DNA of 64,000 nucleotides, taken from Nostoc sp. XA010 (GTDB lineage Bacteria; Cyanobacteriota; Cyanobacteriia; Cyanobacteriales; Nostocaceae). Location of the stretch: the NCBI RefSeq assembly GCF_020829625.1, contig NZ_JAIVFX010000011.1, positions 62,001-126,000 of the forward strand, in the 5' to 3' direction. The position numbers and the translations under genes are program-made. This document shows, in pieces, positions 16,450 through 23,948 of the stretch (position 1 is the first letter of the stretch; each line of letters begins with the position of its first letter). Below the pieces are notes generated by a model that was not told the DNA's origin, ran no database searches, and saw only the letters and a program-made list of their open reading frames with translations.

Positions 16450-18477
16450 ATGCTTAGTTCTCCTGATTTGAGCTTTTCTCGAACCTTGCCTATTGTTGTA
16501 TTTAATCAGCTTGGGGAATTGTTAGAACAGATGGCTCAAACGGTGGGAAGTGCCGCTCTGATACTGACAGAAGCTGTGTTGATGCGGATTTGCATACCTG
16601 TGGAATGGCAAAGGCAAAGGTTTACGTTGGTGGTTTCTGAGCAGTTTAGTGCGCTTCTGGTAGGAAACTTAGCGCAGGGGGAGGAAGGGGAGCAGGGAAT
16701 TGACTCGGCACTCAATGCTAGTTTGACATTTAATTTAGAGGCGATCGCAACATTTGTCTACGAATTAAAAGACTTGTTTGAGTGTGATTCCTCCACTTAC
16801 CAAAATCTCGAAGGTTATCGCCAAATTATTCGCCCTAATGATGCTACGCTCCAAAGTCAATTCTCACTGTTGTTATTAGAATATCTTCTAAATCAGCCAA
16901 ACCAAGAAATAATAGCACCTCCAAGCTCAACTGCGCCGACAATTTATATCTGTCAGCCGGTGGAAGATGCTTTAAAAAAACAGATTTCCCAAGAGCGGTT
17001 GTTAAATCAGGTAACAACGCAGATCCGCAAAAGCCTGGATTTGCCGGTGATTATGGCAACAGCAATTACACAAGTGCGTGAGTTTCTGGAATTAGACAGA
17101 TTAGTAATCTATAAATTTGAAGGTTCCAAAGTCAATACTCAACAATACCAGTCTGGCACTATTCCCCTCAGTGGAAACGCACTGCTAACAGGTATGGAAC
17201 AGTCGGTTGGGAAATCTTCCGAAATCTATTTTTCTATACCAGAGAACAAGGATAAACCCTCGCCTTCGGTGTCAGCGAATAATCAACCATTACTAGAAGA
17301 TTGGCAAAACTATGGAGGTTATATTGTCTATGAAGCCCGTGCTACAGATGCTATTACATCGGTGTTGAATTACACGGAAAGAAATTGCTTTATCCGAACC
17401 TCTCAATGTTGGGAAAAGTATCGCCAAGGCTTTACCTTAGCTGTGGATGATGTCGAAAAAACTTATGCTCTAGAAGAGTGTTTGTTAAATTTTTTGAGGG
17501 AAAGCCAAGTTAGGGCTAAGTTAGCAGCACCGATTATATTTGAGGACAAATTGTGGGGATTGCTGATTGCTCATCAGTGCGATAATCCACACCAGTGGAC
17601 TGAGAGTGAAAAAAACTTGCTAGTTGCGATCGCAGAGCAATTAGCGATCGCAATTCACCAAGCTGAGTTAATGCAAACCCTTACCCAAGAGAAACAAACG
17701 CTCGAACAACGAGTTATTGAACGCACAATAGGATTACGTGATGCTCTCCTCGCCGCCGAAGCTGCTAACCGTCTCAGAAGTGAGTTTCTCGCTACTATCA
17801 GTCACGAATTGCTCACGCCTTTAACTTATGTGATTGGGATGTCATCTACATTATTACGTTGGCCTTTGGGTGAATTGAGTCAACGACAACGGGGTTATCT
17901 GCAAACAATCCACGACAGTGGAGAACATTTATTAGAAATGATTAATGACATCCTCGATTTATCGCAAATCGAGGCTGGTAAGACAGCTTTAAATATTTCA
18001 GAATTTTCTTTGGTAAATGTTGCCCAAAATGCTGTTGAGTCACTGCGAAAAAGAGCAATCAGTGAAAAAATTAATCTCAGCCTTGATTTGCAAATCGATC
18101 CGAGGCGCGATCGCTTTACCGCCGATGGAGAACGAGTAGAACAAATTCTCTTGAATCTGTTAACTAATGCGATTAAATTTACCCCTGAAAGTGGCAGCGT
18201 TACCTTACGTCTTTGGGTGGAAGATGATACTGCTATTTTTCAAGTGGAAGATACTGGAATAGGCATTCCCGATGAACAATTACCATTATTGTTTGAGAAA
18301 TTTCAGCAACTCGATACACCCTATCGCCGCCGCTACGAAGGTACTGGACTTGGGCTAGCTTTAACTAAACAATTAGTGGAACTCCATCGGGGACGAATTG
18401 AAGTAGAATCAAGTGTAAGTATTGGCTCAATTTTTACTGTATGGATACCAACTCAGTCAATGAGAGCGGTGAGTTAG
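16450..18477 (+). CDS. Histidine kinase with cyanobacteriochrome-like GAF domain
   Basis: 675 residues. An N-terminal domain (about 10-160) that I do not recognise is followed by a GAF domain (about 190-405), a coiled linker, HisKA with H-box ATISHELLTPL (His452), and a HATPase domain with LLNLLTNAIKF, DTGIGIPDEQL and GTGLGLAL. The GAF part reads like a cyanobacteriochrome: RNCF (Cys313) lies where DXCF proteins have their second cysteine, and Cys344 in LEECLLNFLRESQVRAKLAAPI occupies the usual bilin Cys position, with Leu instead of the adjacent His. LLIAHQC is also typical. An unusual loop (about 225-300) extends the GAF. No receiver is attached. Divergent from cobN. Chromophore binding is inference. 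Confidence 0.88.
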   Translation: MLSSPDLSFSRTLPIVVFNQLGELLEQMAQTVGSAALILTEAVLMRICIPVEWQRQRFTLVVSEQFSALLVGNLAQGEEGEQGIDSALNASLTFNLEAIATFVYELKDLFECDSSTYQNLEGYRQIIRPNDATLQSQFSLLLLEYLLNQPNQEIIAPPSSTAPTIYICQPVEDALKKQISQERLLNQVTTQIRKSLDLPVIMATAITQVREFLELDRLVIYKFEGSKVNTQQYQSGTIPLSGNALLTGMEQSVGKSSEIYFSIPENKDKPSPSVSANNQPLLEDWQNYGGYIVYEARATDAITSVLNYTERNCFIRTSQCWEKYRQGFTLAVDDVEKTYALEECLLNFLRESQVRAKLAAPIIFEDKLWGLLIAHQCDNPHQWTESEKNLLVAIAEQLAIAIHQAELMQTLTQEKQTLEQRVIERTIGLRDALLAAEAANRLRSEFLATISHELLTPLTYVIGMSSTLLRWPLGELSQRQRGYLQTIHDSGEHLLEMINDILDLSQIEAGKTALNISEFSLVNVAQNAVESLRKRAISEKINLSLDLQIDPRRDRFTADGERVEQILLNLLTNAIKFTPESGSVTLRLWVEDDTAIFQVEDTGIGIPDEQLPLLFEKFQQLDTPYRRRYEGTGLGLALTKQLVELHRGRIEVESSVSIGSIFTVWIPTQSMRAVS

Positions 18478-18509
18478 GAGTTAGGAGTTAGGAGTTAGGA
18501 GTTAGGAGT
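18471..18509. repeat. GAGTTAG heptamer array
   Basis: Five full copies plus a partial copy of GAGTTAG. The first copy supplies the stop codon (TAG at 18475-18477) of the histidine kinase gene, so the array begins inside the coding sequence. This is short tandem repeated repetitive sequence of the kind known in heterocystous cyanobacteria. Confidence 0.9.
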
Positions 18510-18588
18510 CTTACTCCCCTTCCCTTGCAGGGAAGGGGTTGGGGGTTAGGGCTGTATTGGACTCTAGCTAACCAAAGCACTGAGTTTT

Positions 18589-19419
18589 TTATTTTGAAGC
18601 TAGGCTAATAAGCATTTTTTCAAAAATTTTCAACACAGGCTTCTCTCCATTGTCTCTAGTAAAAATACTATAATTTGGATGAGAATTGATTTCAATCAAC
18701 CAATATTGGTTATCTCGATCTAAAACTATATCTAAACCACCATAATCAAGGTCTAACTCTTCAAAAATTGGTTTAGCAAAATTAGCAACCTCTGACAATA
18801 TCTGTGGAGCATTAATATACTTTGCTTTTGCACCATTCCAGTGCAGAGGGCTGAGGTTCCCTGCAAACTCTGCATCACTTATATCTTTTTCATAGAGCAA
18901 AACTAATTCTTTATTTAAGAAAATTGCTCTATATTCAGATTTAATGTGAATAAATTCTTGAGCGAGAGCAACGTAATCATACTTTTGATTAATATTAAAA
19001 ATCTCTTTTAAAGCAGTTTCAATTTCATCTGTATTCTGGCATAAAAAAACGTTATGTCCACCAGACCCAGAATTTCTTTTCACAATCACTGGTGTTTCAA
19101 ATTTCTCTTTAATCTCTAATACGATATCTTGAATACTTGGAAATTTTAAATAAATTTTATATTGAATGTCACAAAAAGGGGAAAGAAAACCTACTGTCCG
19201 AGGAAGTTTGACCTTTTTATTTAAAATATGGTAAGTGTATTCTTTGTCTTTTACAATTTTTGCTACTGCTTGATTAATTAATGGAGTGCTATAGTTACAA
19301 AAATAATGCTGTTTGTTATTGAGTTGAATTTTTATTAAGTTTTCAGCAGGTTGAAAAATTTCATAACTGATATTTAAATTTTTACACGCTTGAAGCAATA
19401 GCGAAACATTATCTAACAT
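18589..19419 (-). CDS. ATP-grasp enzyme (RimK / D-Ala-D-Ala ligase-like)
   Basis: 276 residues. The central part has the ATP-grasp fold signature: VIVKRNSGSGGHNVFL (nucleotide-binding loop, about 110-125), ALAQEFIHIKSEYRAIFL, and DYGGLDIVLD...YWLIEINSHPNYS (metal-binding Asp/Glu/Asn, about 225-255). Such enzymes join a carboxylate to an amine or thiol via an acyl phosphate. The substrate is unknown. The gene stands alone on its strand, is noticeably more AT-rich than its neighbours, and is bounded by a heptamer array, so acquisition by transfer is possible. Confidence 0.8.
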   Translation of the reverse strand: MLDNVSLLLQACKNLNISYEIFQPAENLIKIQLNNKQHYFCNYSTPLINQAVAKIVKDKEYTYHILNKKVKLPRTVGFLSPFCDIQYKIYLKFPSIQDIVLEIKEKFETPVIVKRNSGSGGHNVFLCQNTDEIETALKEIFNINQKYDYVALAQEFIHIKSEYRAIFLNKELVLLYEKDISDAEFAGNLSPLHWNGAKAKYINAPQILSEVANFAKPIFEELDLDYGGLDIVLDRDNQYWLIEINSHPNYSIFTRDNGEKPVLKIFEKMLISLASK

Positions 19420-19463
19420 AAATACTTAAATTGAAATGTCCAAATTACTATTTAGGAATTATT

Positions 19464-20354
19464 TTAACTTGTTGTTTGCCGTTTAAAAATTACTACCTCA
19501 GTACCAACAACTGGGTTACGCGCTATCAACCTATTTTGGGAGTCGATAATTTCTAAATGGGTAAAATCCAGTTCTTGAGAGCGTTGTAATATCTCCGCAG
19601 CTAGTTTGTCCTGCTGAGATTCTTTGAGAGTGTACCAATCGTCGCTAATTTTGACCGTAAGATTGCTGGTGCGGAAGTTGGCTTGAATTGACTTTATCAG
19701 ACCAGAGGCAATGCGATCGCTAATTTCGGCTACCTGATTTTCAATAGCCGCAATCAAGGCTTGTTCTGGTGTCAATTCTATCGCTGGCGCTGGCGTTGGC
19801 GTGGGAATTGGTTCGGGTTCCGCTTTCGCTTCCGGCGTTGGTGGTGGCGGAGTTTCTACTTCTGGCGGCGTAATTTCCTTTGGTGGCAGTGACGGCTGTG
19901 GTTCTGGTGTAACTGACTCCGGTGGAGTAGTTATTGTTGGTGTCGGTGTTGGTGCAGGAACTTCTTCAACGGGTGGAACTGTTGCGATTTCAGTAGGTTT
20001 ACCAGAAAAGAGACTCGCAGTTGTCCAAAGGATAATTACAGCAATTCCAGTAACAATTCCCGTCAAAGCGGTATCTGATAACTTTGTTGACAAATTTGAT
20101 GGTAAAAACAAGCGGATTGTCCTTAACAGTCCACCCCACCACAACTGAAACTGCTGGAAAAAGCCAGGTTTCTCCTCAGTACCAGGTGGGGGTACTGTCT
20201 CCAGTTTCTCCACCGTTACTTCTAAAACGCCAATCGTCCCTTGGAGAAGTTGGATAATTTTAGCCTTCCAAAATGGCTGAACTCTCTGGTAAGGTTTTTG
20301 GGGAGGTTGAGTTACTTGCTTATTCGTCGGTTTTGACTGATTGTCTTGTGACAT
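19464..20354 (-). CDS. Proline-rich single-pass membrane protein, unknown function
   Basis: 296 residues: a polar cytoplasmic N-terminus (1-95), one membrane helix (about 96-115, TGIVTGIAVIILWTTASLF), a long Pro/Thr/Glu linker (about 120-200, PTPTPTITTPPESVTPEP), and a compact C-terminal domain (about 200-290, EQALIAAIENQVAEISDRIASGLIKSIQANF...). The layout suggests a domain held away from the membrane by a stiff spacer. I do not recognise the C-terminal domain. It lies 44 bases upstream of the ATP-grasp gene on the same strand, so the two may be cotranscribed. Confidence 0.75.
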   Translation of the reverse strand: MSQDNQSKPTNKQVTQPPQKPYQRVQPFWKAKIIQLLQGTIGVLEVTVEKLETVPPPGTEEKPGFFQQFQLWWGGLLRTIRLFLPSNLSTKLSDTALTGIVTGIAVIILWTTASLFSGKPTEIATVPPVEEVPAPTPTPTITTPPESVTPEPQPSLPPKEITPPEVETPPPPTPEAKAEPEPIPTPTPAPAIELTPEQALIAAIENQVAEISDRIASGLIKSIQANFRTSNLTVKISDDWYTLKESQQDKLAAEILQRSQELDFTHLEIIDSQNRLIARNPVVGTEVVIFKRQTTS

Positions 20355-20490
20355 GGAACTTTCACCAAAAGCAGCGAATCAAAGACAAACAACGTACATT
20401 ATTACTGGTGCTGCCTTCTTTTGCCTTAATGTATCACTTCAATTGCACATTGCTTCAGCTAAACTGACTATTTATTAAATTTGGTGAGTT

Positions 20491-21408
20491 ATGAACCTCA
20501 AACGCCGTCAATTTTTATTTCTAAGTAGCTTCAGCGCCATTGGTACAGGATTTTTAGCCTGGATGTTAGCTGATAAAAATCATCAAACTGCTGATATTAC
20601 CGATTTAACAACCGCTATAGCCGCCAACCCAGCCAAAAAAGACTTGTTATTACGTTTTGTGTCTGTGGCTGATACAGGCACTGGCGCTAAAGGACAGTAT
20701 GCTGTGGCTGGAGCGATGAACGCATATTATAAAAAAAATCCTTACGATTTAGTTGTTCTAGCTGGAGATAACATTTACAACAACGGCGAAATTGAGAAAA
20801 TTGGTGCAGTTTTCGAGCGTCCTTATCAAGGTTTACTCAAGCAAGGTGTGAAATTTCAGGCTTGTTTAGGTAATCATGATATTCGTACTGAAAATGGCGA
20901 TCCACAAGTCAAGTATGCTGGCTTTAATATGAAGGGACGTTACTATACATTTAAACGTAATCAAGTACAATTTTTTGCTTTAGATACTAACAGTAATGCT
21001 GATTGGAAAAACCAGCTACCTTGGTTAGAAAAAGAATTAAGTCTTAGTAAAGCTCCTTGGAAAGTTGTATTTGGTCATCATCCAATTTATTCATCGGGTC
21101 AGTATGGGAGTAATCCAGATTTTATAAAAACTTTCACTCCTCTATTTCAAAAATACGGCGTTCAACTTTACATCAATGGTCACGAACATAATTATGAACG
21201 CACTCGTGCTATTGATGGTACAACTTATTTAATTTGTGGTGCGGGTGCTGGCAATCGTCCTGTAGGGCGTTCTGAGTGGACAAAGTATTCTACTAGTGAT
21301 TTAAGTTTTGCCTCTTATGAGGTGTATAAAGATAGAATAGAAGTAAGTGCGATCGCTACTGATAATCGTGTTTTTGATAAAGGTATTATTCAATTAAAAT
21401 CAGCTTAA
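20491..21408 (+). CDS. Tat-exported metallophosphoesterase (acid phosphatase-like)
   Basis: 305 residues. The N-terminus NLKRRQFLFLSSF followed by a hydrophobic stretch is a twin-arginine signal. The calcineurin-like motifs appear in order: VADTGTG, GDNIYNNG, LGNHDIR, FGHHPIYSSG and INGHEHNYERT. They supply the dinuclear metal ligands, most like tartrate-resistant/purple acid phosphatases. Probably periplasmic and able to release phosphate from organic esters, but the substrate is not determined. The GAF gene begins one base after the stop, so they form a transcription unit. Confidence 0.88.
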   Translation: MNLKRRQFLFLSSFSAIGTGFLAWMLADKNHQTADITDLTTAIAANPAKKDLLLRFVSVADTGTGAKGQYAVAGAMNAYYKKNPYDLVVLAGDNIYNNGEIEKIGAVFERPYQGLLKQGVKFQACLGNHDIRTENGDPQVKYAGFNMKGRYYTFKRNQVQFFALDTNSNADWKNQLPWLEKELSLSKAPWKVVFGHHPIYSSGQYGSNPDFIKTFTPLFQKYGVQLYINGHEHNYERTRAIDGTTYLICGAGAGNRPVGRSEWTKYSTSDLSFASYEVYKDRIEVSAIATDNRVFDKGIIQLKSA

Positions 21409-21409
21409 T

Positions 21410-21943
21410 ATGACTCAGCAAGAACTTCCTTCTGCACTCAACAATATTATAGAATCATCTCAAACACCAGACGCTCTATTTTCTGCACTGTTACCAGCTG
21501 TAGGAGATTTTTTACAGTCTGATAGATGTTTTCTATACTTGCATAATCCACAAAATAACCTTGGTAGAGTTGCCTTTTGTTGGATTCGCACTCCAGATGT
21601 ACCTACTGTTTATAATGAAGATTGGGCACCGCAACCCCCATTTGTAACAGATGAAGATCCGATGTTTGCGGCTGCGCTACGTGCTGAACCTTCAATCTTT
21701 GTCGAAGATGTGGAAACTGCTGAACCTCAAGTGTTGAATCGGGAATTTGAACAGAAGAATTTTGGACATCGCGCCCTTATTCATGCTCATATTCGCCAGA
21801 ATGGTCAACTGTGGGGAATTTTACAACCCTGCATTTTTGGTCATCCCAGAATTTGGACTGAATATGAACGAGAGGTAATTAATAATCTTGTCGAAAAAAT
21901 TACACCTTTTGCAGTTTCTTATGTCAAGTCTGCTTTTGATTAG
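21410..21943 (+). CDS. Stand-alone GAF domain protein
   Basis: 177 residues consisting of one GAF domain (about 18-170): LLPAVGDFLQSDRCFLYLHNPQNNLGRVAFCW, then ALIHAHIRQNGQLWGILQPCIFG. No output domain, membrane segment or conserved bilin Cys-His is visible. The ATG overlaps almost directly with the end of the phosphoesterase gene (TAA T ATG), indicating translational coupling. It may sense a ligand and act on another protein. Confidence 0.8.
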   Translation: MTQQELPSALNNIIESSQTPDALFSALLPAVGDFLQSDRCFLYLHNPQNNLGRVAFCWIRTPDVPTVYNEDWAPQPPFVTDEDPMFAAALRAEPSIFVEDVETAEPQVLNREFEQKNFGHRALIHAHIRQNGQLWGILQPCIFGHPRIWTEYEREVINNLVEKITPFAVSYVKSAFD

Positions 21944-22733
21944 TTGTTTTTTCTTATTTGTCTCTTTGAGGCGAAAGTTGAGATATTTTACCTATTTGTA
22001 AATGTATCCTTGTGTATTCAATTCTTCTATAACTTCCTCTTCGCGTTCAGAAATACAGCTTTAGAGTAGCCAATTTACTTTTTTGCTCATTGTCTTGTTT
22101 CTATGGTTCTGGATATTGCTAGTACATTAATAGTATTTTGCTAGGCACGTTTTCAGAGACTATGTTCTAGTTGAGTAGTCCCTGACTCAGTAGAAAGCGT
22201 GAATAGAGGGAAAGAAAAAGTGTAAATTAGCTAGCAGCACAGTAGGAAGACAGGCTCAAAATACAGGAATAAATCTGTCCAAAGTACGATACAAATCTAA
22301 GCCCAAGGGAAGAGAAAAAGGTTAAGCTGTTTTGTTATCTGTTGAGTACAAGGATTTAAAGCATTTAAGTTAGTCAATCGATACTACGAAGCGTTCGAGG
22401 AATTACTTATTGCTTTAGTACGCAAAGGGATATGACAGAATCGGCGTCTCTATTAGACTTATCCACAAATGAGTATCAAAACCTTGTGTAGCAAGGGTCA
22501 AAACCTAATTTCCCGACAAGTCTATTGAGGCTACAGCAACAGTTCCCAGAGCGGATGCAAAAGTTGCGTTCTGGTTTGCGAGTTCATAAGGTTCAATTGG
22601 ATGGGGCAGGATACTTGGGGTGGTACTCCTCCAAAATTCTGCTCCAAGCCAAGCCTTGAAACTTCATTCATAACCACTATAAATTCTGCAATTTGCAGAT
22701 GATATCTACTCAAATTTAATTTGAGTAAAAACA
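21944..22733. other. Intergenic region with fragments of decayed coding sequence
   Basis: 790 bases without an intact gene. Two plus-strand stretches look like coding relics. Around 22217-22326 the translation runs SSTVGRQAQNTGINLSKVRYK... to a TAA. Around 22492-22641 it runs LLRLQQQFPERMQKLRSGL... to a TGA, with an in-frame stop just upstream of 22492. Neither has a start with a ribosome site and I cannot assign families. A minus-strand open frame at 22531-22752 overlaps the second relic and is probably its shadow. Confidence 0.35.
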
Positions 22734-22905
22734 ATGTTGAATAACAAACCAATAAATAAAGTCAAATTCTCTTGATGACGAACAACTGTTAAGCGAATTA
22801 ACTTTTGAAGAAAGCGCAACTTTGATTTTGACCTTCAAAGTAAAAACTTTATCTGGAAAAACTCTTTCCAGAAATTTAATTCAATTTTAATCAAGGAGAA
22901 AAACA
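22734..22905 (+). pseudogene. Decayed sister copy of the double-glycine leader gene
   Basis: ATG TTG AAT AAC at 22734 begins MLNNKPINKVKFS and meets TGA at 22773. One base further round, the frame continues DEQLLSELTFEESATLI, which aligns with EQIFTELTPEEAASII of the intact gene at 22906. The sequence before its ATG (AAATTTAATT...AAAAACAATGTT) also resembles the leader of the intact gene. It is therefore a tandem duplicate broken by a frameshift that has lost the Gly-Gly site. Confidence 0.6.
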
Positions 22906-23229
22906 ATGTTAAATATCGACAATAAAACGTCTATTTCTAACTATTGTGTTGTTGGTCAAGAACAAATATTCACCGAATTAACTCCTGAAGAAGCAGCCAG
23001 CATAATTGGTGGTGCTTCAGTTAGTGTTCCTACTACCAATACCATTGAAAGGGGTAGAGCCAGAATTCGCGTTGACTTACGAGGCGGGTTGAAAGATAAA
23101 AATTTCACTGGTCAATTTGAGAGTTGTGACGCTACTTTTGATGATTTTGATGGCACGCTGAACATTTCGTGTTCCTTGAGTAGCACGGATGTCAATGGCG
23201 GTCAGGTACTATTCTTTCGTGCGTCTTGA
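22906..23229 (+). CDS. Putative secreted peptide precursor with double-glycine leader
   Basis: 107 residues with a good ribosome site (AAGGAG before ATG 22906). The leader MLNIDNKTSISNYCVVGQEQ ends in LTPEEAASIIGG, the pattern of double-glycine leaders cut by C39-peptidase ABC exporters (bacteriocin/nif11-like or pheromone leaders). Cleavage after Gly-Gly would release about 70 residues (ASVSVPTTNTIERG...VLFFRAS) with two cysteines. I do not recognise the core peptide. No exporter or modification enzyme is adjacent. A broken sister copy lies directly upstream and a 30-bp duplication spans its end. Confidence 0.65.
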   Translation: MLNIDNKTSISNYCVVGQEQIFTELTPEEAASIIGGASVSVPTTNTIERGRARIRVDLRGGLKDKNFTGQFESCDATFDDFDGTLNISCSLSSTDVNGGQVLFFRAS

Positions 23230-23260
23230 TTAGTAAGGATGTCAATGGCGTTCAGGTACT
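23181..23260. repeat. 30-bp direct repeat across the end of the peptide gene
   Basis: 23181-23210 and 23231-23260 match at 27 of 30 positions (shared core GGATGTCAATGGCG). The first copy is inside the coding sequence, the second just after the stop. This suggests a slippage or duplication event that altered the 3' end of the gene. Confidence 0.8.
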
Positions 23261-23520
23261 AAGATTCCTCCTACGGACGTAATGAGGGAGCCTACAGCCA
23301 AATAGAATACATACTACTGTGTGAACGTAGGAAGCATGATGGTTAGTCTTCAGGGAAACTACGCTAACTGCGGCTGATGTAACCATTATGCGGCAGAGCC
23401 GTCGTAGTAGTCCGATCCGCAAAATAGTTCGGCACATGGTAGGGACTGGAAAAACATTTCCAATTTTGGGAGGGGTTAAAGCTCCTTCCAAAATTTTCCC
23501 TTTGAAAACCTAACGTCTAA
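23261..23520 (+). mobile_element. Group II intron relic (domain III/IV portion), no maturase
   Basis: The sequence GCAGAGCCGTCGTAGTAGTCCGA followed closely by GGCACATGGTAGGGA (23391-23450) resembles the end of domain III and start of domain IV of bacterial group II introns, as in the lactococcal LtrB intron. Upstream motifs (AGGGAGCCTACAG, GTAGGAAGCATGATGG, GGGAAACTACGCTAACTGCGGCTGATGTAACC) fit the preceding domains. No reverse transcriptase/maturase reading frame or domains V-VI follow, so this is a truncated remnant. The minus-strand open frame at 23252-23491 is not coding. Confidence 0.55.
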
Positions 23521-23606
23521 AGTATATAATAAACACTCTTGATGCGTTAACTTTTGACAGTCATCAGGCATCAGGTAAATGTACAATTAAATGCGTAACA
23601 GCTTAG

Positions 23607-23900
23607 ATGGTTCTTGAAGCAGTTATACTTCCTGTTAAACCTGGACTAGAATCTGATTTTGAAGCTGCTTTTAAAAAAGCTTCTAAAATTATTTCCTCAA
23701 TGGACGGATATTTATCCCATGAATTGCATAGATGTATAGAAGTCCAAGGTAAATACTTATTACTTGTCAGATGGGAAACTTTAGAATCTCATACTGTAGG
23801 ATTTAGAAGTTCTGCTGAGTATCAAGAGTGGAAAGAACTTCTGCATCATTTTTATGAGCCATTTCCCACTGTTGAACACTTTGAAGAAATTGAAATATAA
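23607..23900 (+). CDS. Small antibiotic-biosynthesis-monooxygenase (ABM) family protein
   Basis: 97 residues, a single ABM dimeric alpha/beta barrel: MVLEAVILPVKPGLESDFEAAFKKASKII, GYLSHELHRCIE, YLLLVRWETLESHTVGFRSS, EYQEWKELLHHFYEPFPTVEHFEEI. The conserved W of RWE and the His/Phe-rich C-terminus are typical of cytoplasmic quinol monooxygenase-like members. Substrate unknown. No signal peptide, unlike the ABM protein at 3385. A strong palindrome separates it from convergent pcrA. Confidence 0.85.
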   Translation: MVLEAVILPVKPGLESDFEAAFKKASKIISSMDGYLSHELHRCIEVQGKYLLLVRWETLESHTVGFRSSAEYQEWKELLHHFYEPFPTVEHFEEIEI

Positions 23901-23906
23901 AAGACA

Positions 23907-23939
23907 AGATCCCCGACTTCTTTAAGAAGTCGGGGATCT
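23907..23939. terminator. Long palindrome between convergent genes
   Basis: AGATCCCCGACTTCTT (23907-23922) is followed, after one base, by its exact inverted copy (23924-23939). It lies in the 48-base gap between the stops of the ABM gene and pcrA, so it can end transcripts from both sides. The same CCCCGACTTCTT palindrome is a dispersed repeat in Nostoc-type genomes (from memory). Confidence 0.7.
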
Positions 23940-23948
23940 GCGATTGTA

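Noticed and set aside
23252..23491. Minus-strand frame of 79 codons over the intron relic
   Set aside because: The underlying sequence is better explained as structured group II intron RNA on the plus strand.
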